A stretch of DNA of 64,000 nucleotides from a beta proteobacterium AAP51 (lineage in GTDB: Bacteria > Pseudomonadota > Gammaproteobacteria > Burkholderiales > Burkholderiaceae_C). Location of the stretch: NCBI GenBank assembly GCA_001295905.1, contig LJHT01000032.1, positions 22,917 through 86,916 on the forward strand, written 5' to 3'. Positions 1 to 9,600 of this stretch are shown here, in pieces (position 1 is the stretch's first letter; each line of letters begins with the position of its first letter). The translations under genes were made by a program, and so were the position numbers. The notes under the pieces are model-generated. The model was given only the letters and a program-made list of their open reading frames with translations, was not told the DNA's origin and made no database searches.

Positions 1-125
1 GGCCATGGTGGCCACCAGCGTGAAGAGGCCTGGGCCCCCAGCGGCCAGGTCATGGCAGCCACGCTGGCCGCCGTGACGAGCCAGCGGGCGTGGCGAACGG
101 GTGCGGTGGAAGCGATGTGTGCCAT
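1..125 (-). CDS. N-terminus of a putative secreted protein (runs off the left edge)
   Basis: An open frame starts at ATG 125 and continues to the window edge. The first 30 or so codons read like a Sec signal peptide: a short basic stretch (RHAR), a hydrophobic core (WLVTAASVAAMTWPLG) and an AQA-type cleavage site near residue 32. A GGAG motif lies about 8 bases upstream of the ATG. Only 41 residues are visible, so no family can be named; the role is inferred only as exported. The 175 bases between this gene and the next hold nothing else I can identify. Confidence 0.45.
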   Translation of the reverse strand, partial: MAHIASTAPVRHARWLVTAASVAAMTWPLGAQASSRWWPPW

Positions 126-300
126 GGGGGGGTCTCCGTGAGGGCGTGGGCCGGATCAGAGGAAGCCAGGCGGGGCTGTGGAAGGTCAACCACCGCTATC
201 GGACGTTCCGGGTGCGCTGTGTTTTTTCTGCCAGCCTGCGGGACAGATCCAGGTGCGGCGCCGGAGCCCGAACCCCTTACTTCAGCGGGGCAGCCGCTGC

Positions 301-2619
301 TCAGCGCTGCGCCGGCTGCTTCAATGCCCGCTCGACGGCCTGCTTCAGTTGCTTCGGGGCCCCGCGCTCGGCGCCGCGGCGGCGCACGCTCTCGAGCGCA
401 TCGCCGCCCAGGCCGGCGAGCATGCGCAGCACCACGCCACCCACCGAAGGTGCCCGGGCGCCCACCTCGGGCAGCCTGGCCCACGCGCCGCTGTCCACGC
501 GTTCCAGTGCAGCCTGCAAGGCAGCCGGCTCCACCGCGGCATCGCGCCAGGCCCACCACAGCAAACCGAGCAACAGGTTCTCGCTCGATGCACCGAGCCG
601 CGCGCCCACGCCCGGCCGGGCGCCGGTGGTGGCCCATTCACTGCGGCCGCTGTGCGCCTCGAAGGCTGCCAGCTGCTGCAGCAGCCAGCCACGCCACGCA
701 GGCGCCAGCGCCGCAGGCACTGCGGCGATGCGGGCATCCAGGGCCTTCAGCCAGGCGCGCGTGGGCTGGGTGTCGATGCCTTCCAGCCAGTCTTGCAGCG
801 CGGGTGTGAGCGCGGTGCGCAGCGCCGGATCGGCGCTTTCCCAGGCCTGCTGCGCCGTCGTGCCCCAGTCGTCGTCTTCCCATGCCAGCTGCAGGCGGCC
901 GGTGGCCGCTTGGCGGCGCAGCGCCTGCCGCAGCGTGGCCACGGCGCGCTTGTCGGAAGCGGCCATCTGCTGTTCTGGGTAAGCGGCGATGCGACGGCGC
1001 AGTTCCTCTTCCGAGGGCGGCGGCGTCTTCGCGGCGATTTCGGCTTGCTGCTCGCGGCTTTCCTGCAGCACTTCGTACAGCGGGTCGGTCGGGTCCAGCG
1101 GCTTGGCCAACTCGGCGGCCAGCCATGCCGACTCGCGCTCGAAACGCCGCACGGCGAACTGTGCGTAGGCCTGCAGCCAGGCGGCCATGGCCGGTTGCAA
1201 GGCGGCCAGGTGCGGCGCGCCGGCGGGCCCGGCCAGCCACTTCACCAGTGGTGCGAAGCCCCAGGCATAACTGCCGGTGACCAGCTCGTGCGACCAGCGG
1301 TCGACCAGCGCCGTCATCCGCTGCAGCACCGCCAGGGCGGTGGCCTCGCCAACCGCTGGCAGCGTCGGCAGCAGCGCCTCGACCAGCTGCTTGACATGCA
1401 AGTCGAGGTCCAGCCCTCCGCCGGGCCGATCGTGGACGTTGGTGGTGGGCTGGGCTTGCTCGTCGTCAACCAGCCGGTCGAGCAGACCGAGCAACACGGC
1501 CTCGCGGCCCGCCGCATCGCGGGACGCGACCTCGGGGCCGCTGGGCAGGTCTGCCAGCGGCTTCGGGTCGCTGCGCCAGGCCGCTCGCAGCTCGGCGATC
1601 CAGGCGTCGGCCAGCACTCGTGGCGCCAGGGGAGCCTGCTGGGCCGCGGCGCGCAGGGTGGCCGCTTCCTGGGCTTGCGCGGTTTCTTCGGCACGGAGCT
1701 CGGCCTCGCGCTTCTGCTCCCAGGCCGAGATGCGCAGCGGCGCTGCCGTGGCCGGCAGCACCGACACGTCGAGCCCCAGCCCGGCCAGCCAAGGGCGCAT
1801 CATCTCCAGGTAGGCGGCACCGTTGTTGGTGAAGCGGCCCTGGCGTTCGACCAGCACCTGCTGCGCCCTTGCGAAGTCGCCCAGCAGCACGGCCGCGGCG
1901 ATGCGCATGTCGACATCGACCGTCAGCAGCGAGGCCTCCTGGTCGGCCAGGCCGCGCAGCGAGCCGTGCTCTTCCAGCCAGGGCAGGCCGACCTCGAGCA
2001 TGCCGCGCACGACACCATCGGCCAGCGGCCCCATGTCGACATGCGGCGACAACTTCCATTCGTCGACCCGGCAGGGCCGCGCGCAGGGGTGCTCTGGCGG
2101 CAGCGCCGACATCAACTGCCCGAGCCGGGCGCGCGCCTGGCCGGCGGCTTCGTCGGGTTGGCTGATGTGCTCGAGCAGCCAGGCCTGGCCGGGCCGCTGT
2201 GCTGCCAAGCGCATCAGCGCCGGGTACTGCACCGAGAGGTTGACGTAGAACTCGCCGCGCGGGCCGTCGTTCCACTTGCCGGCCTGCACCTGCACGATCT
2301 TCCAATGCGCTGCGTCGCCCACGCCCGCAGCCAGCGCGAGCATCCGGCCCTTGCGCTTGTAGCCCAGCGGCGCCAGGGCGGCGCCCAGGCGCTTGGCCAC
2401 GTAATCGATCTTGAGGCCGGCCTTGCTGTCGGGCGCGGGCACTGCCAACGCGGCGCTGCTCAGGCCGGCCTCGCTGCACTGCCGAGGCGGCGGCAAACCC
2501 ACCGGCAGCGCCGGCGCTCGGAGTTGGTGACGGGATGGCGCGCGCCGCGCGCCTGCAATGCCTGCAGCTGTTTCATCGGTGCTCCCTGGGGGCCGAGCGG
2601 TCTGCGCCGCCTCGTCCAT
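301..2619 (-). CDS. DUF4304-like large hypothetical protein
   Basis: About 772 residues from ATG 2619. After a low-quality Pro/Arg-rich start, residues of roughly 65 to 135 (LKIDYVAKRLGAALAPLGYK, then RKGRML and a WKIVQVQAGKWN strand) resemble the DUF4304 fold, a family of unknown function found in small cytoplasmic proteins. The long remainder is helical, rich in Ala, Leu and Arg, and not recognised. There is no signal peptide. The start is uncertain. A better ribosome site (GGAGC) precedes an ATG at 2576 in another frame, which opens with MKQLQALQAR and stops after 38 codons. A frameshift near the N-terminus, or a start later than 2619, is therefore possible. The protein is much longer than a single DUF4304 domain. 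Confidence 0.6.
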   Translation of the reverse strand: MDEAAQTARPPGSTDETAAGIAGARRAPSRHQLRAPALPVGLPPPRQCSEAGLSSAALAVPAPDSKAGLKIDYVAKRLGAALAPLGYKRKGRMLALAAGVGDAAHWKIVQVQAGKWNDGPRGEFYVNLSVQYPALMRLAAQRPGQAWLLEHISQPDEAAGQARARLGQLMSALPPEHPCARPCRVDEWKLSPHVDMGPLADGVVRGMLEVGLPWLEEHGSLRGLADQEASLLTVDVDMRIAAAVLLGDFARAQQVLVERQGRFTNNGAAYLEMMRPWLAGLGLDVSVLPATAAPLRISAWEQKREAELRAEETAQAQEAATLRAAAQQAPLAPRVLADAWIAELRAAWRSDPKPLADLPSGPEVASRDAAGREAVLLGLLDRLVDDEQAQPTTNVHDRPGGGLDLDLHVKQLVEALLPTLPAVGEATALAVLQRMTALVDRWSHELVTGSYAWGFAPLVKWLAGPAGAPHLAALQPAMAAWLQAYAQFAVRRFERESAWLAAELAKPLDPTDPLYEVLQESREQQAEIAAKTPPPSEEELRRRIAAYPEQQMAASDKRAVATLRQALRRQAATGRLQLAWEDDDWGTTAQQAWESADPALRTALTPALQDWLEGIDTQPTRAWLKALDARIAAVPAALAPAWRGWLLQQLAAFEAHSGRSEWATTGARPGVGARLGASSENLLLGLLWWAWRDAAVEPAALQAALERVDSGAWARLPEVGARAPSVGGVVLRMLAGLGGDALESVRRRGAERGAPKQLKQAVERALKQPAQR

Positions 2620-2759
2620 GGTTTGATTGTGCAGGCCCGTCGCCACGCCGTGGCGCTGCAGCGGCAGCCCGCCCCGCTGCCCCCACCCAGTGCCAGGCGC
2701 CGTGCGATAGTTCCTGCGCACCCTCACTTTCCGAGGGGTTCGCCAGGAGGAATCGAGTG

Positions 2760-3572
2760 ATGGACATGTCGGCCTTTCAGCAGTTCATGAGCACCACAGT
2801 CAGCGAGCTGGCCGTCAAGGTGCTGGCGGCCATAGCGTTCTGGATCGTGGGCCGCTGGCTCATCGGCCGCGTGATCGCGGTGATGCAGGCGGCGATGAAC
2901 CGCAACAACGTCGACCCGACGCTGACGAAGTACCTCGGGTCGATCATCGCCGTCACGTTGAACATCGCCCTCGTGCTGGGCATCCTGGGCTACTTCGGCA
3001 TCCAGACGACCAGCTTCGCCGCCATGCTGGCCGGCGCGGGCGTGGCCATTGGCGCGGCCTGGAGCGGCATGCTCGGCAACTTCGCCGCCGGTGCCTTCAT
3101 GCTGGTGCTGCGCCCGTTCAAGGTGGGCGATTTCGTGCAGATCGGCGGCATCACGGGCACCGTGCATGAACTCGGGCTCTTCGGCACGACCCTCATCACG
3201 CCGGACAACGTGATGACGCTGGTGGGCAACGGCAAGGTCTTCGGCGACACCGTCTCCAACTACAGCGCGCTGCCCTACCGGCGCGTCGACCGCACGGCGC
3301 AGCTGGCCGGTGGTGTCGACGTGGCCGAGGCCATCGCGAAGCTGAAGGCGGCCGTGGCGGCCATTCCCAACGTCAAGGCCAGCCCCGCGCCCGATGTGGC
3401 GCTGCTCGAGCTGAACCTGGTGGGCCCGGTGATCGCGGTGCGCCCCTATGCACACACCGACCACTACTGGCAGGTCTACTTCGACACCAACGAGGCCATC
3501 GTGCGCGTGGCGCAGGAAGCCGGCTGGCCGGCGCCCACGCCGACGCAGATCATGAAGACCGTGGCCGCCTGA
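2760..3572 (+). CDS. MscS-family small-conductance mechanosensitive channel
   Basis: This 270-residue inner-membrane channel should open under hypo-osmotic membrane tension. It has the MscS layout: TM1 around residues 18-38, TM2 around 58-78, then the pore-lining TM3 with its Ala/Gly-rich stretch (AAMLAGAGVAIGAAWSGMLG). The conserved LRPFKVGDFV beta-domain start and a C-terminal alpha/beta domain follow. Length is close to that of E. coli MscS (286). ATG 2760 was chosen over GTG 2757; AGGAGG at 2745-2750 serves either. The gene is monocistronic, with a remnant region downstream. The TM3 pore sequence differs in detail from E. coli, as is common in the family. Confidence 0.9.
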   Translation: MDMSAFQQFMSTTVSELAVKVLAAIAFWIVGRWLIGRVIAVMQAAMNRNNVDPTLTKYLGSIIAVTLNIALVLGILGYFGIQTTSFAAMLAGAGVAIGAAWSGMLGNFAAGAFMLVLRPFKVGDFVQIGGITGTVHELGLFGTTLITPDNVMTLVGNGKVFGDTVSNYSALPYRRVDRTAQLAGGVDVAEAIAKLKAAVAAIPNVKASPAPDVALLELNLVGPVIAVRPYAHTDHYWQVYFDTNEAIVRVAQEAGWPAPTPTQIMKTVAA

Positions 3573-3582
3573 TGGACGCCAG

Positions 3583-3990
3583 CTACCGCCCTGCGAGGGT
3601 GTCGTAGGGCGGCAGGTTCAGCGCCACCAGCGCTGCCGCGTCGCAGGCTTGCTCAAGCTCCTCTGCGGCGCGTGCCCAACCCTCCAGGATCATCGCGTCT
3701 TCGGGCGAAGACGCGTCAGACTCCACCCAGGGCCGCATCCTGCGGATGAGGTTGTGTTGGCGACCAAGGTCACGTCAGGCGCGCGCCTTTGCGTGATGCG
3801 CGCGTCCTTGGGGCCGGTTTCGCAGGTCTTTTCCAGCCACTGCGGGTGCAGGACACCCGCCTTGGGTTTGAGCGTTTCCGCGGTGTCGGTGTGCGTCGCG
3901 GTGCGGGTCCCCTGCTTGGCGTCGTCGGCCTGGAGTGCGCGGTACAAGTCGGTCTGGGATCGTGGTGAGTACAAGGAGGCGCTTTGGGGG
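3583..3990 (-). pseudogene. Decayed, probably frameshifted gene remnant
   Basis: This 470-base space between mscS and the CPBP gene is not empty. On the minus strand, one frame from about 3990 to 3760 has coding-like G/C third positions and reads SLYSPRSQTDLYRALQADD onward to APDVTLVANT. A second frame then takes over, reading NLIRRMRPWVESDASSPEDA and ending LNLPPYDTLAGR at the stop 3583-3585. The switch lies around 3745-3765 and needs a one-base shift; the second frame has its own upstream TGA. No convincing start codon or ribosome site is present. I do not recognise the family. The second frame alone could be a 51-residue ORF from ATG 3738, but the continuity of coding character across the shift favours a broken gene. 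Confidence 0.35.
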
Positions 3991-4057
3991 GAAGCCACTG
4001 CGGCGTGGCGGCGTGTAGCTCCGCCAGGGCGGCCCAGAGCTGCCTCAGGCCAGCAGC

Positions 4058-4945
4058 TCAGCTCGGTGCAGTTTCGCGAGCCTTCCGCTTCCAGACCGGC
4101 GGCACGACCTGGCCGCGCCGTGCCGCCATGACCGCCATCACGATGCCCGTCGTCGTGCACAGCAGCAGCGCCAGGAGGGACGACTCGACGCCGAACTTGC
4201 CGCCGGTCAGCAAGTCAGGGCCCGTGACTGTGGAGCGGATCAGGCCCGGCTGTGCTTCGTTGCCCGAGACGATGCCCGAGAAGATGGCCGACTGCGTGTA
4301 GTTCCAGGCGAGGTGGAAGCCGATGCTCAGCCACAGCCGGCGCGTCAGCATGAAGGCTGCACCCAGCAGGACGCCGGCCTCTACGGCGATGAAGAGCGCG
4401 CCCTCCAGCGTGCCTTCCGGGTTCATCAGGTGGGTGAGGCCGAACACCAGCGACGAGACCGCCAGCGCCACCCAACTGCCCAGCCAGCTTTCCAGCGACA
4501 GGAACAGCACGCCGCGGAACAGCAGCTCCTCGAAGACGCTGGAGCTGATGGCCATGGCCAGCGCCGGCACGAGGTCGCTCTACGGGTTCAGCCCTTCGAT
4601 GCGGTAGATGCCCAGGGCCATCAGCACCAGCTCGCACACGGTGTAGAGCCCGGCGCCGATGAGCAGCCCGATGCCGAGTTCGCGGCCCATGCCGGGCAGC
4701 CGCAGCTCAGTGACGGGCCGCTGCTCGATGAAATGCGCGTACCCCAGGTAGACGGCGAAGCCGGCAATCGCCAGCGCGACGATGTGCTGCACGGCCTTCA
4801 CGGGCTCGGCGGCGTAGCTGCTCATCACGTCGCCGTTCAGGCCCATCATCAACAGCAGCAAGAAGCCCAGCAGCAGCACGCGCGCCGGGGGTGAGCCGAG
4901 CACACGGCGCCGCAGGTGGGTCGGGCTGTAGGTCGTGGTCGGCAT
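4058..4945 (-). pseudogene. CPBP-family intramembrane metalloprotease interrupted by an in-frame TAG
   Basis: Reading from ATG 4945 (GAGGTG ribosome site six bases upstream) gives a polytopic membrane protein. A TAG at 4580-4582 interrupts it, and the same frame resumes immediately and runs to 4058. All three CPBP/Abi motifs lie after the stop: EELLFRG (EExxxR), FGLTH (FxxxH) and HLAWN (HxxxN). The N-terminal 121 residues supply the first membrane helices. CPBP enzymes are Rce1-like glutamic/metal-dependent proteases of the membrane. The stop precedes every catalytic motif, so the gene is inactive unless the base is a sequencing error, the codon is suppressed, or the GTG at 4570 restarts translation. 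No other damage is visible, which suggests a recent event. Confidence 0.75.
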
Positions 4946-5171
4946 CGGTGCACCTCGGGCAGGGCCCAGACGGTAGCTGCGCGATGGTAGAGGCCCGCCC
5001 CCGCAGGCGCCAGCCTGGCAGCGGCAGCGCCGCTGCGGCGCATGGGCCCTGCCTCGAGGGCTCGCTGGGTTTCCGGTCTGGCGCTGGCGGAGGCTGCAGC
5101 CTAGGGGTGGAAGTCGTCTCGTCGGCCGCCGAACATGGCGGCCTCCATCAAACAGCAAGGAGCGTCACGCC

Positions 5172-6611
5172 ATGACCGAACCCGACCGCCGTCGTTTGCT
5201 GCAGACCGCCGCCGCCTTGATGGCCGTGGTGGGCTTCGATGCCCACAGTGGCCAGTGGCTCACCGCGCCTCAAGCCGGCGCCACGACGCTGCCGCTGCTG
5301 GAAGGGCAACTGCTGTTCGACGCAGCCAGCCGCCAGGCGGTGGCCACCGATTTCGGCCGCGCCGTGAGCCGGGTGCCGGTGGCCGTGCTGCGGCCCGGCT
5401 CGGTGGCCGACATCGTGAAGATGGTGCGCTTCTGCCGCCGCTTCGGCTTGCCGGTGGCTGCGCGCGGCCAGGGGCACACCATGTACGGTCAGTCGCAGGT
5501 CCGCGACGGCCTGGTGATCGAGATGGGCTCGCTCGCCCGCATCCATGCGATCGAGGCCGACCGCGCGGTCGTGGATGCCGGCGTGGTGTGGCGGGACCTG
5601 CTCGCCGCCACGGTGGCCCAGGGCCTCACGCCGCCCGTGCTCACCGACTACATCCGGCTGTCGGTGGGCGGCACGCTGTCGGTGGGCGGTGTCAACGGCA
5701 CCAGCTACCGGCAGGGCACGCAGATCGACAACGTGCTGGCGCTGCAGGTGGTCACCGGCGAGGGCGAACTGCTGAGCTGTTCGCCCACCGAGCGCCGCTC
5801 GCTCTTCGAGGCGGTGCTCGGCGGCCTGGGACAGTGCGCGATCATCGTGCGCGCCACGCTGAAGCTGCAGCCGGCGCCGGCCATGGCGCGCGACTTCCAG
5901 ATGGTCTATCCGACGCTGGACGCGCTGATGGCCGACTTCCGTGTGCTGCTGGCCGACGGGCGCTTCAGCTATATCGAGGCGCTGATGCCGGCGCTTCCCA
6001 CGGGGGGCTATGTCCATGTGCTGCAGGGTGTGGCCTTCTACGACGGCACGCCGCCCGACAACGCCGCCTTGCTGGCCGGCCTGAACTTCATCCCCGGCAC
6101 GTTCACGCCCACCGACCTGAGCTACTTCGCCTTCTGCGACCGTCTGGAAGGCCTGGTGGCCGGTCTCACCGCCAGCGGCCGCTGGACGCTGCCGCATCCG
6201 TGGCTGGACATGTTCGTGCCCGATGCCGCGGCCGAAGCTTTCATCGCCTCGGTGCAGTCGCAGCTGGGGGCGGTGGACCTGCCGGACCTGCCGCTCATCG
6301 TGTACGGCTTCAAGCGAAGCCGGCTGACGCGGCCTCTCTTCCGGACGCCGGCCAGCGAGACCTTCTTTCTCGTCGACGTGCTGCGCACCACGGACCCGCC
6401 GGCGGTGCCGCACGCGGTGGCGCAGAACCGCGCCTTCTACGATGCCGCCGTGGCGGCCGGCGGGCGCTTCTACCCCATCAGCGCGGTGCCGATGTCGCGC
6501 ACCGACTGGCGGCGCCACTTCCAGCCGGAGTGGGGCCGGTTGGCGTCGGCCAAGCAACGCCACGACCCGGCCGGGATCCTCACGCCGGGGCCTGGCATCT
6601 TCGGCGGCTGA
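5172..6611 (+). CDS. FAD-dependent oxidoreductase, cytokinin-dehydrogenase-like, exported
   Basis: 479 residues. The start has a twin-arginine-like export signal (DRRRLLQ followed by a hydrophobic run to residue 22). A PCMH/VAO-type FAD domain spans roughly residues 55-240, with RGQGHTMYGQSQ placing His102 where covalent flavin-linked members carry the modified histidine. The LSVGGTLSVGGVNG loop is typical of the FAD-binding core. The C-terminal substrate domain ends with KQRHDPAGILTPGPGIF, close to the terminal motif of cytokinin dehydrogenases and related FAD_binding_4 enzymes. Likely reaction: oxidation of an amine or alcohol in the periplasm; the substrate is unknown. It is a single gene with a possible regulatory CCTAGGGG motif about 70 bases upstream. 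Confidence 0.8.
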   Translation: MTEPDRRRLLQTAAALMAVVGFDAHSGQWLTAPQAGATTLPLLEGQLLFDAASRQAVATDFGRAVSRVPVAVLRPGSVADIVKMVRFCRRFGLPVAARGQGHTMYGQSQVRDGLVIEMGSLARIHAIEADRAVVDAGVVWRDLLAATVAQGLTPPVLTDYIRLSVGGTLSVGGVNGTSYRQGTQIDNVLALQVVTGEGELLSCSPTERRSLFEAVLGGLGQCAIIVRATLKLQPAPAMARDFQMVYPTLDALMADFRVLLADGRFSYIEALMPALPTGGYVHVLQGVAFYDGTPPDNAALLAGLNFIPGTFTPTDLSYFAFCDRLEGLVAGLTASGRWTLPHPWLDMFVPDAAAEAFIASVQSQLGAVDLPDLPLIVYGFKRSRLTRPLFRTPASETFFLVDVLRTTDPPAVPHAVAQNRAFYDAAVAAGGRFYPISAVPMSRTDWRRHFQPEWGRLASAKQRHDPAGILTPGPGIFGG

Positions 6612-6657
6612 CGCAGGGCGCCGGGGCCCCGGGCCGCAGGGGCCCGGGGGGCAACGC

Positions 6658-9600
6658 TCAGGCCGGGCGGCCAGCGCCCAGCCGCCGGCGGGCCAGCAGC
6701 ACCGCCACGCCCATCAGCATGGCCATCCAGGTGGCCGGCTCGGGCACGGCGCTGATGTTCAGGCGCAGCGCATCGCTGCCGTAGTCCAGCTGCGCCACCC
6801 AGCTGGGGTCGAGCCCGCCCACCGTGAAGCTGGCGAAGCTGCCGCTGAAGCTGGCCCAGTCGATCAGGCGCAGCGTGGCGCCCTGCTCGGGCACCATGAA
6901 GCTGCCGTCGAGCTGCAGGCTCAGCGTGCCGCCCAGCAGCGCGGTCTCGGTCACGCGCACCGGCGCTGCCGTCAGCGAGGCCGTGCCCAGACCCGTCAGC
7001 AGCAGCCGGCCGGTCTCGGTGAAGTCCATCCGGTGCATGAGGGTGCCGGCGCCCGGCGCAAAGGTCTGCCGGAACAGCACCTGGTTGACGTAGCGGCCGC
7101 TGCCATCCACGTCGTCGTTGAACACCAGCGCCTGCCCGGGGCCCGCGCCGCCGCCGACGATGCCGTTGTTGGTGAAGCGGCCCAGCACCGTGCCGCCGGT
7201 GGGGGCCTGCAGCAGATGGCCCGGCTGCAGCCGCGCGCCCTGGAAAGTTTGCAGCGTGCCGCGGGTGTCCAGCGTGCTCGACCGGCCCAGCGTCACGGTG
7301 GCCGCCGACATCAGCACCAGGCGGGCATCGGCGCCGACGGAGATGATGCCTTCGGTGCTGAAGCCGTCGGCCAGGTTGGGGTTGCCCACGCTCAGCGTGC
7401 CGCCCTCGGCGGTGATGCGGGTGTCGGCACCGCCGCGCAGCGTGGCCACGCCCAGCAGGCCGAAGCCCTGAACGTTCGTGCCGCCGCTGGGCTCGTAGAT
7501 CGAATTGCCCACCACCTGCCCGCCCTGCAAGCTGAGGAGGCCGGCGCGCACGGTGGCGCTGTCGTTCAGAACCAGGGTGCCCGTGCCCACGCGCAGCTCG
7601 TTCGTCACCGCCAGCACCTGGTCGCCCGAGAGCGCGAACACGCGGCCGAAGTAGGGCGTGCTGCCCAGCGTGACGCCCTGCTGGCCTGTGATCTCCAGCG
7701 TGCCGCCGGTCCAGTTCAGGCGCGCACCATCGGCGAAGGCCAGGTTGCGCGCCGAGAAGGTACCTCCGGAACCCAGGCTAACCACGCTGTTGGCCTGCAG
7801 GGTGGCCGTGCCGGTGCTGCGCACGAGGCCGCCGTTGTTCACTATCAGCAGGCCGCCGATGCGGCCGGGGTCGCTGCCGCCGATGCCGAGGTTGCCGTCG
7901 ATGAACCAGGCCGCCTGCGGGCTGTTGACGGTGACGCTGCCGCTGGTGCTGGAACTGCCGACGGGCAGGCTGCCGATGGTGGCCGACCCGGAACGCAGCG
8001 TGCCGTCGCGCACCTCGATGCTGCCGCTGCCACCCGCGCCTATGTCCAGCGTGCCGTTGACCAGCCATGAAGGCAGGTCGGGCCCGTTGTTGTCCATCAC
8101 CACCCGGCCGCTGCCGCCGGGCAGGCCGATGCTGGCGGCGCCGGTGCTCAGCTGCGCGGCGCCCGAAAGCGTGAGCTCGGCCGTGCCGGCCTTGCCGACG
8201 ACGAAGCCCTGCGTGTTGGTCCACCGCGTCGGCGCCGGGCTGGTGCCCGCCACCAGCACGCGGGCCAAGGAGCCGGCACGCTCGGCCAGCACGGCCGTGG
8301 TGCTTTGCAGCTGCGTGCCGCCGGTGAGGTCCATGCGCGCGCTGCCGGCGTCGGCCAGCCGCAGTTCGCCATTCACGTTCAAGGTGGCGGCATCGGCCAG
8401 CACGCTGCCGGTGAACTGCGTGTTGCCCGGCAGGGGCGACAGGCCCACCGTGGTGCTGCCGGTGTTGACGGTGGCGCCCGAGGCCAGGAACAGCCAGCCT
8501 TGCGAGGCCGAGCCGATGACCAGCGTGCCATTGTTCTGCCAGCGCCCGGCGGTGCTCAGGTTCACCTCGCCCGCGCCGCCTTGCAGGCCCACCACGGCGC
8601 CCTGGGTGGTGAGCAGCGCGCCGCCGTTCACCACTGCCGCGCCAGTGCCGCGCTGGCCCACCACGAAGCTGCCGCCCACGCCCCAGCTGGCCGAGTTGTC
8701 GAGCTGCAGCGTGCCCTGGCCCAGCGCATCCAGCCCCAGCACCATGTTGCCGGCCACGCTGCCTTGTGCGTTGTTCAGCGACAAGCGGCCCTGGCCCTGC
8801 TGGCCCACGGTGATGGCGCCCGTGTTGCTCCAGGTGCTGCCGGCGCCGCTGAGCGCGACCACGCCGTTGCCGCCCACGCTCTGCCCGATGATGCCGGTGA
8901 CCGAGCTGAGCAGGCCGCCGCCATTGACGTTCACCGTGCCCTGGCCGGCGCTCCCCACCGTCAGCGTGAGGCCGGCGGCGAAGCTGCCGCCCTGGTCGAG
9001 CGCCAGCGTGCCCGTGCTGCCGGGCAGCACGCCCAGCGTGGCCGCCAGCGCGGTGGCCGAGGCGCCCACGCCGGCCACGTCGAGCCGGCCGCTGCCGCCT
9101 TGGCCCATCACCAGGGCCGCGCTGTTGGTCCAGCGGCCGCCGGCCTGCACGCTGGCACTGCCACGGTCGGCGGCGGTTTCGCCCATCGTCGCGCCCGCGC
9201 TGGTGAAGCGCGAACCTGCGTCCACCGCCAGCGCGCCCGTGCTCACGAGCGCACTGCCGCCACCCAGCGTGACGCCGCCGTTCACCACCCACTGCGCGCC
9301 GCCGCTCACGCGGGCGGTGGCGGCATTGGCCACGGCCAGCGAGGTGGCGCCGTTCCAGCGGGCCGCAGCGCCGGCCAGGGCCAGCTCGCCACCGCCCACG
9401 GTGACGGGCCCACCGCTCGTCACGCTGCCGGCGAACACCTGCCGCCCGGCGCCTGACTTGCTGAAGGCCGAGCTGCCGGTGATGGCGCCGCTGAAGCTGC
9501 GTTCGCCGCTGGCCACTGCCAGCGAAGTGAAGCCGTCGGCCTGCCAGCTGCCGCCGCCGCTGATGCCGCCGATGAACTGGCTGCCGCCGCTGCGCAGCGC

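Noticed and set aside
178..2760. Long plus-strand open frame opposite the DUF4304-like gene
   Set aside because: Composition is Arg/Gly/Gln/His-rich low-quality translation typical of the complement of GC-rich genes; no domain and no ribosome site.
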